From Saccharomycopsis phalli (Eukaryota > Ascomycota > Saccharomycetes > Ascoideales > Saccharomycopsidaceae): a stretch of DNA of 64,000 bases. Location: NCBI GenBank assembly GCA_020342235.1, contig CP073216.1, forward strand, positions 1,426,001-1,490,000. Reading direction: 5' to 3'. Under the pieces are notes generated by a model. The model made no database searches, was not told the origin of the DNA, and worked only from the letters and a program-made list of their open reading frames with translations. Of the stretch, positions 11,560 through 23,164 are shown piece by piece (positions within the stretch are counted from its first letter, which is position 1; every line of letters starts with the position of its first letter). The translations under genes and the position numbers were made by a program.

Positions 11560-12425
11560 ATGGATGTCCCAACTTTAACCGCCTGCATACTGCCTGGCGT
11601 TCGAGAAATTTTTTTTGCGCCTTCCATGTATGTCACATCAAAACGCATAATTCGCCGTCCACTACTTGTGACAGCCCTTTGGCACCATATGCAAACCGTG
11701 CGGTGCCATACCCACTATTTTTTGTTGCTTCTCTACACCGTAATCTCCGTCACAGACAATCCCATGTTCATTCATTTACACATCCCTCCATCCCAGAAAC
11801 CCCGCCACTCCTACTCTAGTCATTGCCCTTGTTCTGTTTTAACCTCCTCTGCAACTTTTCCCGCGGATTTAGCTTCAATCCGTGCTACCACAACCGTTCC
11901 TTTTGTATGCCCCATATCTCACCTCCAATACCTTCCTCAGTCCTTGTATTCGCTAGTACTCGTCGGTTCGTGCGGTATTTGTCGTTGCTGGTGCTTTTGG
12001 CGTGCAGTGGACGTCTTTAGCCCGCTTTACAACTCGCAATTCATCTGTTATCTCATAACAACAGCCAGAAATACACCCTACCATTTTCCATTACCATAAT
12101 GGCTGTTTCCAATCTTGACCAGGTTCTAGTTCACTTAGGCCAGACCCCAATTATATACCAAAGGCCGCCGGAAAACCTGATTCAAAAAAGACCACCAACT
12201 TGTGATTGGCAGTTTCCGCAACCAACCACCATCAAAACCCCAGTCCGTTGCCTATATTTTGCTCTCCTAGTGGTTTTATTCACCTTCACCCAGTTTCAAG
12301 CGTATTTTGCTCCACTTGTGTCGCCAATTTTGCTTCTCTTTGACCATGCCAATTTTGGAAATCCAGGTACTGCCATTAAACCAGACCCATTTCCAACTTC
12401 AGTGCCTACTGAATTCCTGAAATGA
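11560..12425 (+). other. Two abutting open frames, doubtful
   Basis: A 179-codon frame ends at 12099, exactly where a 108-codon frame begins; the stop TAA and the ATG share bases. The first is rich in Cys, His, Tyr and Ser. The second has one hydrophobic stretch (about residues 50-85) and Pro-rich flanks. Neither shows a motif I recognise. Composition is slightly more GC-rich than the neighbourhood. It could be decayed coding DNA, but chance frames are equally likely. Confidence 0.15.
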
Positions 12426-13883
12426 CTCCAATATTCTATTTATCCATTAATATCCGTTTTTCAACGGGTTATTCCATCCTGGAAACTCGCCTTGGTTTCT
12501 TCCTACAACAACCCAGAAAATTGAACTATAGAGGAATACCAAGCAAGTCCCAAGACTAGAAACAAATACATATTGCGCCTTCAAGACTGCCAGGCTTCTA
12601 GAAATCTTCCTGGGTGGGTTCTTGCGCAGTTTGCTAGCTCAAAGTTGACACCACCAATCTTCAACTTAGAATAGTCTCTAAATCATCCAAGAGCAGTAAA
12701 ATCATTCAACAAGTAAGAAACTGTCATTTTAAAATGCTCTGATTCCCACGTAAGAGGAGTGTGGCCAAATGGAATTGCTTGAACGTTATGCCAGCCTATG
12801 TTTTGATACACGCGAACATACTAAAGAATCTGTCTCAAGACACATCTTTGCCGCTTCTATTTCCAATAACAGCCCGGAAATCATCTTTCATGAGCATTCT
12901 GAGTAGTTTTCTTGCTTAATCGTCGAGTAAATGTCCCTGGTGTAGCATGAGATTCCACAGGTACCCTACGCCAAGTAGGTACCGCAAACTATGAAATTTG
13001 AAGCTCCAAAGACTCATCTACCCGTGATACCATTTTCTATTGGATTTGAATCAAGGGAAATACTATTATATTGTACCCCGGCCCCTGTTTCAGTCTTCTC
13101 GTCGCTTCGATTGTCACGCCATAATTGTGTGTCACTAATAAATATTAGAGCAATATTGTTAGACAATGCACATTTCTTCTTAGACTAGTGGCAACTTTGG
13201 GAACATGTCAACTTATTTCATGTTAGATCGAGCTAATTTGGTCATTTTGGCGTTAGTAATTGCAAGCTAAAGCAACCTTTGGCATTCATGCTTGCATAGT
13301 GGTCTCGGCTAAGTGAAGGTCAAAGCAATATTTGAAAAGCGGTAGAAAAAACAATAAATACAACTGCCCAAAGGCTTTTGGAGGCTTTGGAATTGGTGTT
13401 TGGATCGTAGTTTTCAATGTAGCATGGTATGCAGTGTTGTGAATATTTTTTGTCGCGACAGGCACAACCACCGGAAGAGGAATCACTTGGTGACAAAGGA
13501 AGTCCAAGCTTATGGCGGAGAAGCAAAAATAGCGACAATAGTAAACGACACTATTTGCATTGTTGTCTCTATCCGAGCTGTGTACATTTATTTTCCTATG
13601 TATACACTTTAATACCTAGACTTGTCTCGAGATGTTTGTTACTGCTCTACAATCCAAAGGTTTGTGCTGCTGGTTTTATGGCTTTGTAAACTTTTATGAT
13701 GAGAATATCATCTGCTTGGTTAATGTGGAGTATGTGACCCAGTCCATTTTGCCAATTCCCCGCTCCAAGTGAATTTTGAAGCGTCCAGAATTCCAATTGG
13801 CGTGGAATTCATTTGAAATTGGGTTTGGGCTGTATTGCGTACAGTTGATGGTGGCATGTTTTGATGGCTCACTCTTTGGTTAT

Positions 13884-13976
13884 ATTTGAGTGTCATCTGA
13901 GTGTCATCTGAGTATCCTTTGAGCGTCATTTGAGCGTCATTTGAGCGTCATTTGAGTATCACTCAAGTGTCATTGG
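13884..13976. repeat. 11-bp tandem repeat (TGTCATCTGAG)
   Basis: Eight copies of an 11-bp unit, alternating variants tgtcatctgag, cgtcatttgag and tatcactcaag. Confidence 0.9.
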
Positions 13977-16039
13977 ATTGTCACCTTCTAAATTCCTTAC
14001 TTTCTACATCTCTGAATTCACTGTTTCCTACATCTTTGAATTCACTGTTTTCTCTGAATTCATTGTTTTCTCTGAATTCACTGCTCCCTTCTTATTTATT
14101 ACTTCTCTGATTCCTATTCTTTCTTATCTTCTCATAATTACTGAAACATCAACAAGCAATAGAAATAGTCCTAAGTCAATTTCCTACGCCAGGTAGTTGA
14201 TACTTGACTGCTGATTCTCAAAACAGACTGCTATATCATCAAGAAATGCCCTTTGACACAACATTCACTTCACCAGAACTAGCAGTTTTTGGTTAATTTA
14301 ATCGACAAATGCTTGTCTAGCTCACAACACAACTTGTTGGCTTGTGCTCTTGATCAAACATCACAGCTAATTAGAACCAAAGACAGAATAAGATTCCAAA
14401 AAGCTCTCCTGTTTGTTTGTAAAAGGCCCTGGGCTTTGATGGCTAGTGAATTAACGTCCAATATGCTGCAAGACTACCAGCTAAAGTTCAAAACCATCTT
14501 GGGATTTGTTCATTTGCACCGACAAGACTACACAAACATCAATCCAGGTCCTTGGAGGATTTTTAGCGAGTTTGGAGCTACTGCTGAAGTATTAAAACGA
14601 AAACTCACCTTGTATATGCTGTGCTGACCAAGATATATACTTGACAATGTTTAAAGTTTGATAAACTTCCCTCTGGACATGGAAATCAGTAAGTCGTTTG
14701 ATTCAGAAACAAATAATAAAAGAGCCAATCCCACTATTTGTAAAATGTCCACGTATGCCTGAATTCACTTTCCGCTACTCCGATATCAGAATGCTTATCA
14801 TCAATTTGGCTCAGCACAGACATGAGCATATCCAACTGCATCCATTTCCAATTTTCAACGTGCTGCTGGATAAAATCAAAGCTAAATAAATTAATTTCAA
14901 GGAAAAGCCACACCTTTTTGTCCTGGATTATTCCGGAAACCCCGCAGAAACATCCAATTCTGATCACAACCAAATCCACAGTCTACAATCATAACCATTC
15001 AAAATTTGCCTAATCATGTGATTCCAAACTACACGAAAATCACACCGTTGAATACATCAAGAAAACAAACTCCCTTCTACAAGACTCAAGTATAAACATG
15101 GGCTGTACTACGCGAGTGGTTTTTGTATACACTAATTAGACTTCCCCAACTTACCTGCTATGCAGAAATGTCTCACATCCACACGTGATCTTGCTGCCCT
15201 GTGACAAGCGTGGGTATGGAATATATTCAATGTTATTTGTGTTATTTTGCAACCGGAATATTTTCCGTTCCGACTGGTTTGTGTGACTTGGCTTATTTTG
15301 CAGCTTGGCGTGGTCCAGCTGTTGTGAAACGCCGTGTAAAATCGCGGTAAAGTTTTGCAAAAGCCCAATGGTAAACAACTGTTTGCAAATGTTCCTTATG
15401 GCGAAACTCCTCCTATTGGACGATTAAAGGTTATCGGGATGCGAAACTGAAGCCAGGATTATTTTTTCAGGTATTTTCCTCCGGATTATGACATTCAAGG
15501 CCAGTGTGGATTATGTCGCTCAGATTTTAGCTTGACGGAATGCAGAATGTAAAATTGAGGTAAAGAGAGGAGAAGAGAAGCAAAACGGCTTAAATAATAA
15601 TTTAACGGAACGGTAGAAGTTAATAGATAGCTGAATAGTTTGAGTTTCTATTTTGTTGGGCAGTTGAAATCTAGTTTGCAAAGTGGGACAGTGCTCGTCA
15701 AAATTCAAAATGGAAATTGGCCAAGAGAGATGGAATTGGCGGAGAAATGCGGATTATAGAGGAATAGTGATTGCGAATAAATGAAGAATGTGGGGAATGA
15801 CGTAATGGAAGGTTGTTTTGCAGCTAGTAAAGGTCGTTGCCAAGATTACCTGACCAGTCACTCCAATGAGTTATCATGAGATATATCATAGCAATGTCTT
15901 ATCAGATGGTTGTACAAAGCTATCAATAGCAATTATACAGTCGGTTTGAAACTCTGGAGGGAAACTGTGCACATTTGGCTGGTACAAGCCTCTAGTTTTG
16001 GCCGAATTATCCTGGCCTTGTATCATGATTCAAACAAAA

Positions 16040-16165
16040 TGAAACAAGGTAAGTGAGGTAGAGGTGAAGGTGAAGGAGGTAGAGGTAAAGAAGAGATAAA
16101 GACAGGTAAACAAAGGTAAACAAAGATAAAGGTAAAGAAATGAAAGGAAAAGGTATGGAGTAAGG
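16040..16165. repeat. Purine-rich degenerate repeat (GAGGTAAAG-like)
   Basis: An array of 'gaggtgaag', 'gaggtaaag' and 'caaaggtaaa' variants with no strict period. Confidence 0.65.
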
Positions 16166-18084
16166 GGAAGGTCAGGACCAAGACAAAGAAGTAAAGAAAT
16201 AAACTAAACAACTTAAGGTCAAAGAAATATACTGAATCGCATTTGCTTGTACTTTTACAATCAATCATATTCTGTCATTCTTCCGTGTTGTGATTCTGTT
16301 TACGTTCAGCAGACTTGAGCAAGGAAAAGAGCTCTTAAACGGTTCAAATATTTGGTGGATTATGTTGATTAAGCAATTATATATTGTCATCCAAAACCTA
16401 TCTCAAGAAAATTCCAAGTTGTCATTTAAAAACAGCAACTTGGCCTATTTTCAAATTGGCAAACCACGGTAGTGCCGCTCCTATACAGAATGTACATCAT
16501 TGGCCTCCATTTGAAACTGGAAAATGGCCTTGTATGGTTTAAAAGATACTCCTTGTATTGCTTTCCCTGATCATGAGAACCTCTTTGAGAACTCCAGACT
16601 CATGCCTCACAGAATTTGATAGTTGTTGATGGAAACTCGCCTCCGGATGTTTGAAATTTGCCTTGTAAAATATGGATTATAGACCAATAAAAGGGACTAT
16701 TATAATTACTGAGACAATTGGCAACAGGTGATGCACAAATATATGGGCAAACAACACTGACGTGTCCACAAGGTCATATCAAAGGTCCACTGTGGATATT
16801 TTTTGCAAAGCAAGTCGGAACATCTTTTGCTTCTCAAATAACAACGGGATACTTCAACTGAACAAAGAATACAACTCGAAAAGTGATGCTTGGAAGAGCC
16901 TAAATGGTAGGTTTGAGTAGTGAACCAAGCATTACACCACAATGACTCAAGTATCATAATACTGATTCAAGCAAACCTCTGGTGTTTAACAGGTGCAAAA
17001 AATAATTAATAACCAAGGAACTTTCTTGCTTTCCATTTCCTTGTATGAAATGATAGAGGCCCAAGTATGACGCGTGGATTGGAATTTCCATCGCCAGTGA
17101 TTAACACACACATCATTATACTCGGCTCAATTTTGTCTCTACCATATTGTAAGGTTATGTAGTTATTCCAGAGAGTCATTGGTGTTTGAATAGCTGTGCA
17201 AAAACCAATGGGCAGGCATATTGTACCTCAAGGGCACAAATTGAAAAGCAAATGACGCCGGTTCCAGCTGGTTCCCTGGTGAAATTTTATGCTCATGAAA
17301 GCTATAATAGCTCTGATTTGCATATTGGATAATTAGAAATGGAAAATCTTTTCATTAAGCACAAGACAATGGCGTGTTTATTTTTTGGGACAGCACTTGA
17401 TTTATTTGCAGGCAAAACTGGCCACAGGGCACTGGGTTTGATTAAATACAGTCCTTATCATTAGCAGTCAAGTAAGTTAAATGAGCCATGTATTTGGAAA
17501 GTGTTTCTCGTAGTGAGTGGCCAGGTGCATTGGTAGTTGCTACCCACATACACTAATGGAAGTTGTTTCTCGGTTAAATTGATGGGAATAATGGTAATGT
17601 GTAATCCCTGTTTCATTAATAATGACGAAATTGATTCGGTAGCCGCAAATCGTAAATCCTTTACGAACTAGCTGCGTATCTTAATGTAGCCGCATGCTAT
17701 TGAACTAACCAGTTTCATGTTCTGTTTGATTGTGTTTCGTCGAGGAATAGTCTGAGGTATGAAAGGTTTGTGTTGAGTGATGGTGTAATTGGATTTAACA
17801 AGGAGGATGTGATTTCCAAGGAAGAATGGGATAATGTTAAATTATAAGTATGGAATGTCGCAAAGATAATTGGGAGGAAGGTATTTTTGGGATATCTGTA
17901 ATGACCGAAAAACTGGATTTTTGCAAGTAATTTGTCCCACGGGATTTACATGACCTTGTATTTATGTCGGCTAATTCTTGGCCAATTTGATTGTGGGACG
18001 TTGTAATTATGAATTGGGAGGTGGGAATGTATATAGAGGTATTTTTAGCTGATTACAGTGACTGGGGATTGTACTGAGGGTGGG

Positions 18085-18420
18085 ATGAAAGGATGAGAAG
18101 AAAAGAAGCAAGAAAAAAAGCAATACAAGAAGAAAGAAAAGAAGCAAGAAAAGAAACAAGAAAAGAAACAAGAAAAGAAGCAAGAAACAAAAACGACAAA
18201 CAAGTTGATAAGAGAATAAGAAGATAAGACAAAATGACAAAAGGACAAGGAGTGGACAAAATGACAAAGAGTGGACAAAATGAAAACAAATGACATGAAA
18301 CAAAGGGCAAAATGGCAAGACAAAATGGCAAGACAAATGGCAAAAGGGTGGACAAAAAATTCAAAAGTGATTAACAAATCAAAAGTGGTGACAAATCAAA
18401 GGTGGTGAGAAGCCAAAATG
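18085..18420. repeat. Purine-rich degenerate repeats
   Basis: First 'gaaaagaagcaagaaaagaaac' type units, then 'gacaaaatgacaaaagg' type units. On the minus strand this yields hydrophobic, Phe/Leu/Ser-rich open frames with no start or domain support, which I do not call as genes. Confidence 0.75.
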
Positions 18421-19074
18421 ATCAAGACTAATACAATTACATTAAACGAAATCCAATTCCACCTACTTCTTGGTTCAAAGAAACCAAGCCAGAGTGCCTC
18501 ACCATCTTGGTTCAATTTCCATTTGGTTCAATTCGTCAAATGGCTCAATTTGCCAAATTGGTCATTTGAAATGCAAATGTCATGTTTCTTTGACGATGCA
18601 TCGCACGTGGAATCGTCTCATGAAGTATAGATGCTATTAGCTAATTTGATTTGAATCGCCGTTTTCCAACAAGTTGTATACTGGTTGGCCAAACAAATTG
18701 GTAATTCTCAGATGAAACTAGGCAAAGTGAGCTAGAAGTCGGTGAATTGATCTTGTGAAGTTTGATGAGTTACCAGTGTTTATTCAGTCATTTGTTAGAA
18801 ATTAATAATGAGCTACGAATATTATTCAGTCATTCATATATTCATAAACAAAACTGCAATTATGTCATTGACAATAATGAATGGCAGTCTGTTTGAGATG
18901 ATAGAAACTAGTGTTTTTCCAAAGTTTTCATGAGCCATTTGATCATGTATGACAATTTAATTTCCATGTGGATTAATTAATTTGCATTGGTCAAAAGATG
19001 ATTTGTCTATTTTGACGGGATTAGTGTGGCATTTGTCTACATTGTCATTTTGTTTGGTGACTATTGTTACTTGT

Positions 19075-19215
19075 CACTTGTCATCTACTTTGTCCTACAG
19101 TGTCATAATGTCACATTGTCACATTGTCATACTTGTCATCTGCTTTGCCATACTTTCACATTGTCACTTTCACATTGTCACTTTCACATTGTCACTTTCA
19201 CATTGTCATCTGTTC
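19075..19215. repeat. 14-bp tandem repeat (CACATTGTCACTTT)
   Basis: Several copies of a 14-bp unit and shorter 'cattgtcat' variants, ending about 60 bp from the stop of the alcohol dehydrogenase. Confidence 0.8.
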
Positions 19216-19275
19216 TCACTTGCCCCTGTTGATCCATGATATTGGTCCGCCGTGGCATGCATAGCCACACAAAAA

Positions 19276-20394
19276 CTAATGCTGAATCACTACCTTGTTC
19301 ACCAAGTGCTTGTCAAAAATATCATACCCCTTGGCCACGTCCTCCAAGCCCATTCTGCTGTCGAAAAACCCCTTGAACTTGTCCTGGTGCTTCTCCAAGA
19401 TCTTCACGCTCTGGGGAAACAAGCTCCAGGCCGGACACCGCCCAAACTGGATCGTCACGTTCTTCAAGTAGCAGTCCAACCCGCTAAATGGGAGCCCGCC
19501 GTGGTGGTACCCAATCAGGGAAATGTACCCAAACGGCCGCACCACGTCAAACGCCATTCCCAACGCCTCCTTGTTGCCGACAATCTCAAACACTACGTCT
19601 GCGCCACGGTTGTCGGTCGCGTCCAACAAAATCTGCTTGATGTTATCCTTGCCGAGCGTCAACGGAATCGCGCCCAACTTCTCTGCGACCTCGAGCCGCG
19701 CGGGAACCGAGTCCACCGCATAAATCTTCTTGATGCCCAACTCCTTGGCGCTTATCAACGCACACTGGCCCACCGGCCCGACACCAAACTGGATCGCCAC
19801 GCTTTCGTCCACCCGCTCCTTGGGGAACTTGTCGGTGAAGTTCGACACACAAAAGTACCCCGTCGGGAAGATGTCCGCCATGAGAAGCGCCACGTCGTCG
19901 CTAAGCCCCTCCGGTTTGTGGTACAACGTCCCGTCGGCCTGCGGCACCCTCAAATACTCGGCCTGCCCGCCATTGAGTGCAGTGGTGCCAAAAACCGCAG
20001 TGTGGTAGCACTTGCTCGAGTACCCACGGACACAGTACCAGCACTTGCCACACTGGGTAGTGAAGCACGAAATTACCTTGTCGCCCTTTTTGAACTTGGT
20101 CACGTTGTCGCCCACATCCACCACCACCCCCAGGTTCTCGTGCCCCATGATGTGCCCGTTGGAGGTCGCAAGATCCCCGCGGTAGAAATGGAGCTCGGTG
20201 CCACATATCGCCGACTGGGTGCACTTGATAATCGCATCGTCAGGATGCTCAATCTTTGCAATTGGAACTTGTTTGCACACAATGTTGCGGGCCCCCTCAT
20301 ACACTGCCGCTCGCATGGTGTCTGGCAACACCACCCCGTGGGGAGTGGTGTAGTGTCTGGAACTCCTTAGAAGAAATCGATTGAATCGAAGCAT
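19276..20394 (-). CDS. Zinc-dependent alcohol dehydrogenase (MDR), mitochondrial type
   Basis: A 372-aa medium-chain dehydrogenase, likely NAD(P)-dependent on an alcohol or formaldehyde-like substrate; family closest to fungal and bacterial formaldehyde/alcohol dehydrogenases. The N-terminus MLRFNRFLLRSSRHYTT is basic with no acidic residue, typical of a mitochondrial presequence. Catalytic zinc ligands appear as ICGTE (Cys64) and GHEN (His85-Glu86); structural zinc cysteines are at 115, 118, 121 and 129; the Rossmann motif GVGPVG is at 204-209. An in-frame CTG lies in FGYIS-x-IGYHHGG. A TATATAAAG box lies about 30 bp upstream of the ATG, so the 5' UTR is short. GC content is high compared with its surroundings, suggesting high expression. 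Exact substrate unknown. Confidence 0.9.
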   Translation of the reverse strand: MLRFNRFLLRSSRHYTTPHGVVLPDTMRAAVYEGARNIVCKQVPIAKIEHPDDAIIKCTQSAICGTELHFYRGDLATSNGHIMGHENLGVVVDVGDNVTKFKKGDKVISCFTTQCGKCWYCVRGYSSKCYHTAVFGTTALNGGQAEYLRVPQADGTLYHKPEGLSDDVALLMADIFPTGYFCVSNFTDKFPKERVDESVAIQFGVGPVGQCALISAKELGIKKIYAVDSVPARLEVAEKLGAIPLTLGKDNIKQILLDATDNRGADVVFEIVGNKEALGMAFDVVRPFGYISLIGYHHGGLPFSGLDCYLKNVTIQFGRCPAWSLFPQSVKILEKHQDKFKGFFDSRMGLEDVAKGYDIFDKHLVNKVVIQH

Positions 20395-20420
20395 GTTGTG
20401 GAACGAAATTAGGATCGCGC

Positions 20421-20430
20421 GCTACTTTAT
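20421..20430 (-). promoter_or_regulatory. TATA box of the alcohol dehydrogenase
   Basis: TATATAAAG on the minus strand, roughly 30 bp before the start codon. Farther upstream (20520-20600) is a GC-rich block with several CGG/CCG triplets, the half-sites of zinc-cluster regulators, including GCGGACCG. Confidence 0.6.
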
Positions 20431-20756
20431 ATAGTGATGATTCCTGATTGTGGAGAACCCATGCCTGCGTCTACCTGCATGCAAATGGCCGCTACCCCTC
20501 GTCCATGCGTCCAAACGGGTCTCGTGACGGCCGACGGACTCCGGGCGGCTCCGCGGACCGCCATCCTAGGCGGCATTCTGTTGGCTCGGCGGCTCATCCG
20601 GGCGACCGGTTTTACCCCAGTGAAGTTGGCTGAGTGATTATATTGTGTGGCTTTCTGGAGAGTAGCAAGCGTTCCATACATTAGCAAGCATTCCATGGGC
20701 ATAATATTTGCACTAAACTAGCCACTCGGCTAGAATAATACCTTGTCACGCCGCAT

Positions 20757-20766
20757 CGGAGTACCA
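20757..20766 (+). promoter_or_regulatory. CGGAGTACCA decamer upstream of the ADH
   Basis: Exact 10-bp match to a decamer upstream of FUM1 (62211-62220), and followed by another CGG. It may be a binding site for a zinc-cluster activator of carbon metabolism genes. Inference only. Confidence 0.35.
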
Positions 20767-21734
20767 ACCGGAATATATACAATCGCCTCATGACACGGTC
20801 ACGTGTTATAGTTGCTCCTGAGCAATTCTGATACATTTACTGGTGATTCAATTGTGATGGTAATTATAATGATAGTTGTGATTTAATGGTGATGACAATT
20901 GTTATATCCATTGTGTAGTGATATTGGTCACTATTTATAGGTGCTGGTCCATGCTTAGCATTTTACCAAAATGGAATAGAAACCGATTTCTACGGAACCC
21001 TGGGTATATTTTTAGTCTAAAAACATTACCGAAGTGTACATGTACCGGGATTATATGCTGAATGACTGGGTTGTATGCGGATTTCGGTACATGGAAATTA
21101 TTACATCAAGGAAATGCTTGCTTAGGGAAATGACATATGTTAAGAGTCATGTGACTATGAAGGCGTGACCAGAAATGATATGACTAAGAAATTATGTAAT
21201 GAAAAAGTCATGTGAGTAATGTGTCATGTGATAACCTTGTGATAACTCATGTCATTATCGTATATGATCAATCCTCGCCTCGCTTGGACTTTGCAAAAAT
21301 GCAATTTTCATTACTTCTCAGCTGACATTTCCTATTCAAGGCATGCATTTGGGCAACTTCTTACCAAGAATACAACGAATCAATGACTCTATACATCTTC
21401 CCAATTGCCCACCTGTGTTTCGGTTTATTACAAATTTCATCAACTTACGTGACGAAATTATTTCTTGTATTTGCTTATAGTCTATGGAGACACCAACTAA
21501 GATACGAATTGGTAATTGGAAAACATATTCACTCAACCATTCCAATGTAATGCAAAGAAACGTAAATGTTGACATGTCAAAGCACCTACTATTACATGGG
21601 AATTGTCAGTTATACTTTAGAAGACCCACAAAGCAACTTTCTTCAAAGATATCCATTCAGATCTCAAACAATCTGGCACTAAAAACTCTAGTTTGAGTCG
21701 TTTTCTTATTGACTCGTAGTACTTGGGCTGACTA

Positions 21735-22085
21735 CAACACGCCTGGTTGCCCTTATCAAAGTTTGGCTGCTGAGTCTCATAATGTTTTGGGGGATTTCAT
21801 CATCCGTAATAGAATTTGGGCAAACAGGTCTGGACAATGGCATTCATGTATACTGCGGAATTCGTCCCACATATTCGCCATTTCCGGCCTTTGCCAAAGT
21901 GCTGTAGCAACTTACCATCTGTGACGCTTGTCTCACCAAGTAATTGGCATGTTAAACTGAAAATTGTCTCGGGTCCTGCAAACATCTCCGTGAGAAAATG
22001 CTTGGCTTTGACTCTGTACTCTTTAAAGGACTTGATGTTGAATTTTTGTATTCACAAGAGGTGTCTTGGGAGGTTTGGGTCGTAA
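21735..22085 (-). mobile_element. LINE fragment (end of ORF2), decayed
   Basis: The minus-strand frame contains FAGPETIFSLTCQLLG and TDGKLLQHFG, matching the better-preserved LINE end at 24.2 kb (LAGPKAILSLASQLL, TDGSLLKLFG). The C-terminal CCHC-like part is degraded. 5' truncated; no clear tail. Confidence 0.65.
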
Positions 22086-22164
22086 TATCTGATGTGGGTA
22101 CTCGAGGAGCCAAGTATTTCTTCAATTTTTCAGTCTTCTTACCGAGGTTTCCTGGTCACCAAAG

Positions 22165-22285
22165 CCATGTATGGTGGAAGAGGTAATTCCACTTCTTGTA
22201 CATTTCGAGTCTTGTTGTGTATTTCGGATTTTCTTGCACATTTCAGGTCTTGTTGCACATTTCGCGTCTTGTAATTTCGGGTTTT
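22165..22285. repeat. Degenerate repeat (CACATTTCGAGTCTTGTT-like)
   Basis: Four or five diverged copies of an approximately 20-bp unit beside the small LINE remnant. Confidence 0.7.
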
Positions 22286-22289
22286 TTTG

Positions 22290-22345
22290 CAAAAAACCTT
22301 CAACAACTTGCCATCCATGAGGCTGGTTCTACAAAGCAAGTGTGT
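22290..22345 (-). mobile_element. Short LINE remnant
   Basis: The minus strand encodes TSLMDGKLLKVF, matching TSLTDGSLLKLF-type sequence of the other LINE ends here. Only about 50 bp remain. Confidence 0.45.
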
Positions 22346-23164
22346 TGAGAATTGTCATAGGATTGCGAATATCTTTATTACGAGCAGTTTGGCCTTGTCA
22401 CGGTGTATTGTGAGGCCCCAATGACAAACCTTCCTCTTTGACAGTGTCTTAGAAGCTGGTCGCTTCAAGACATGTCAATTGCTTTCTTGTCAATTTGCAC
22501 TGTTGAAATAAACCGGTGTCGACTTGCTTTTGATTTAAATTATTAAACAATTGAATAATATGTTTTATGGTTAATTAATTGACTAGAATCTGGGACATTG
22601 GTATGCCCCTGTCAATATAGATAATGGAAGTTGGCATAAACAACCACATTGCCAATTGTAAAATCGAGTAGAAAATCACATTGATTTGGTCCCATTGGGC
22701 TTTGTTGTGTTTTAAAACTCCTTTACACGACTTTACCACGACTTGACACGTTTTAATTAATCCTGTTTTTGTGCGATCTGTTGAACCTCTAGTCACCCAC
22801 CTGAAGTATCACATCTGATTTGCGGTTTGTGCTTTCGGACAAATGTTGGGTTGAAACAACTCAAGGTACAAAATATTTGATCCATTGAAACTTTGAGAGT
22901 TTTGTTGTCTCCAATGATGGCCCAAAGACTCACACAATTGCCTCGGAATACCCAAGAAAACTACACGGGCTTCGGCCATACGGAAAACCTCAGTACACTC
23001 AACTTCTGGCAAAGCCGACGGCTCATTCCTTCTTCCAAATAGTCAAGAACAAAACCCCAAGGTAAACCTCTATGAATCCTAGACTCCAATCTAAGCTTTA
23101 AAACACTCCTGGTCATGAAAACTCGAACCACTGCTAGGCCGTGGCCCTTGGCCGCACCACCCTT

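Larger units (their letters stand above)
7021..19275. other. 12-kb gene desert
   Basis: No open frame with recognisable motifs or convincing length is visible between BMT5 and the alcohol dehydrogenase. The interval holds a purine tract (7366-7520), many minisatellites, one full-length SINE (9069-9555), and AT-rich unique DNA. Two abutting frames at 11560-12425 are discussed separately. A structured RNA gene could hide here; I searched by eye for spliceosomal U1, U2 and U6 core sequences and saw none. Confidence 0.55.

Noticed and set aside
12755-12800. tRNA-like A box (gtgtggccaaatggaattgc)
   Set aside because: No B box or SINE body follows; a chance match or an unrecognisable remnant.
14289-14889. 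Two plus-strand ORFs in the gene desert (112 and 63 codons)
   Set aside because: No motif, no conserved start context, expected by chance in 12 kb of AT-rich DNA.
18007-18377. Hydrophobic minus-strand ORFs near 18.0-18.4 kb
   Set aside because: They are translations of a purine-rich repeat; three overlapping frames give similar Phe/Leu/Ser-rich sequence.
19252-20370. 372-codon plus-strand ORF opposite the ADH
   Set aside because: Antisense shadow of a clear dehydrogenase.
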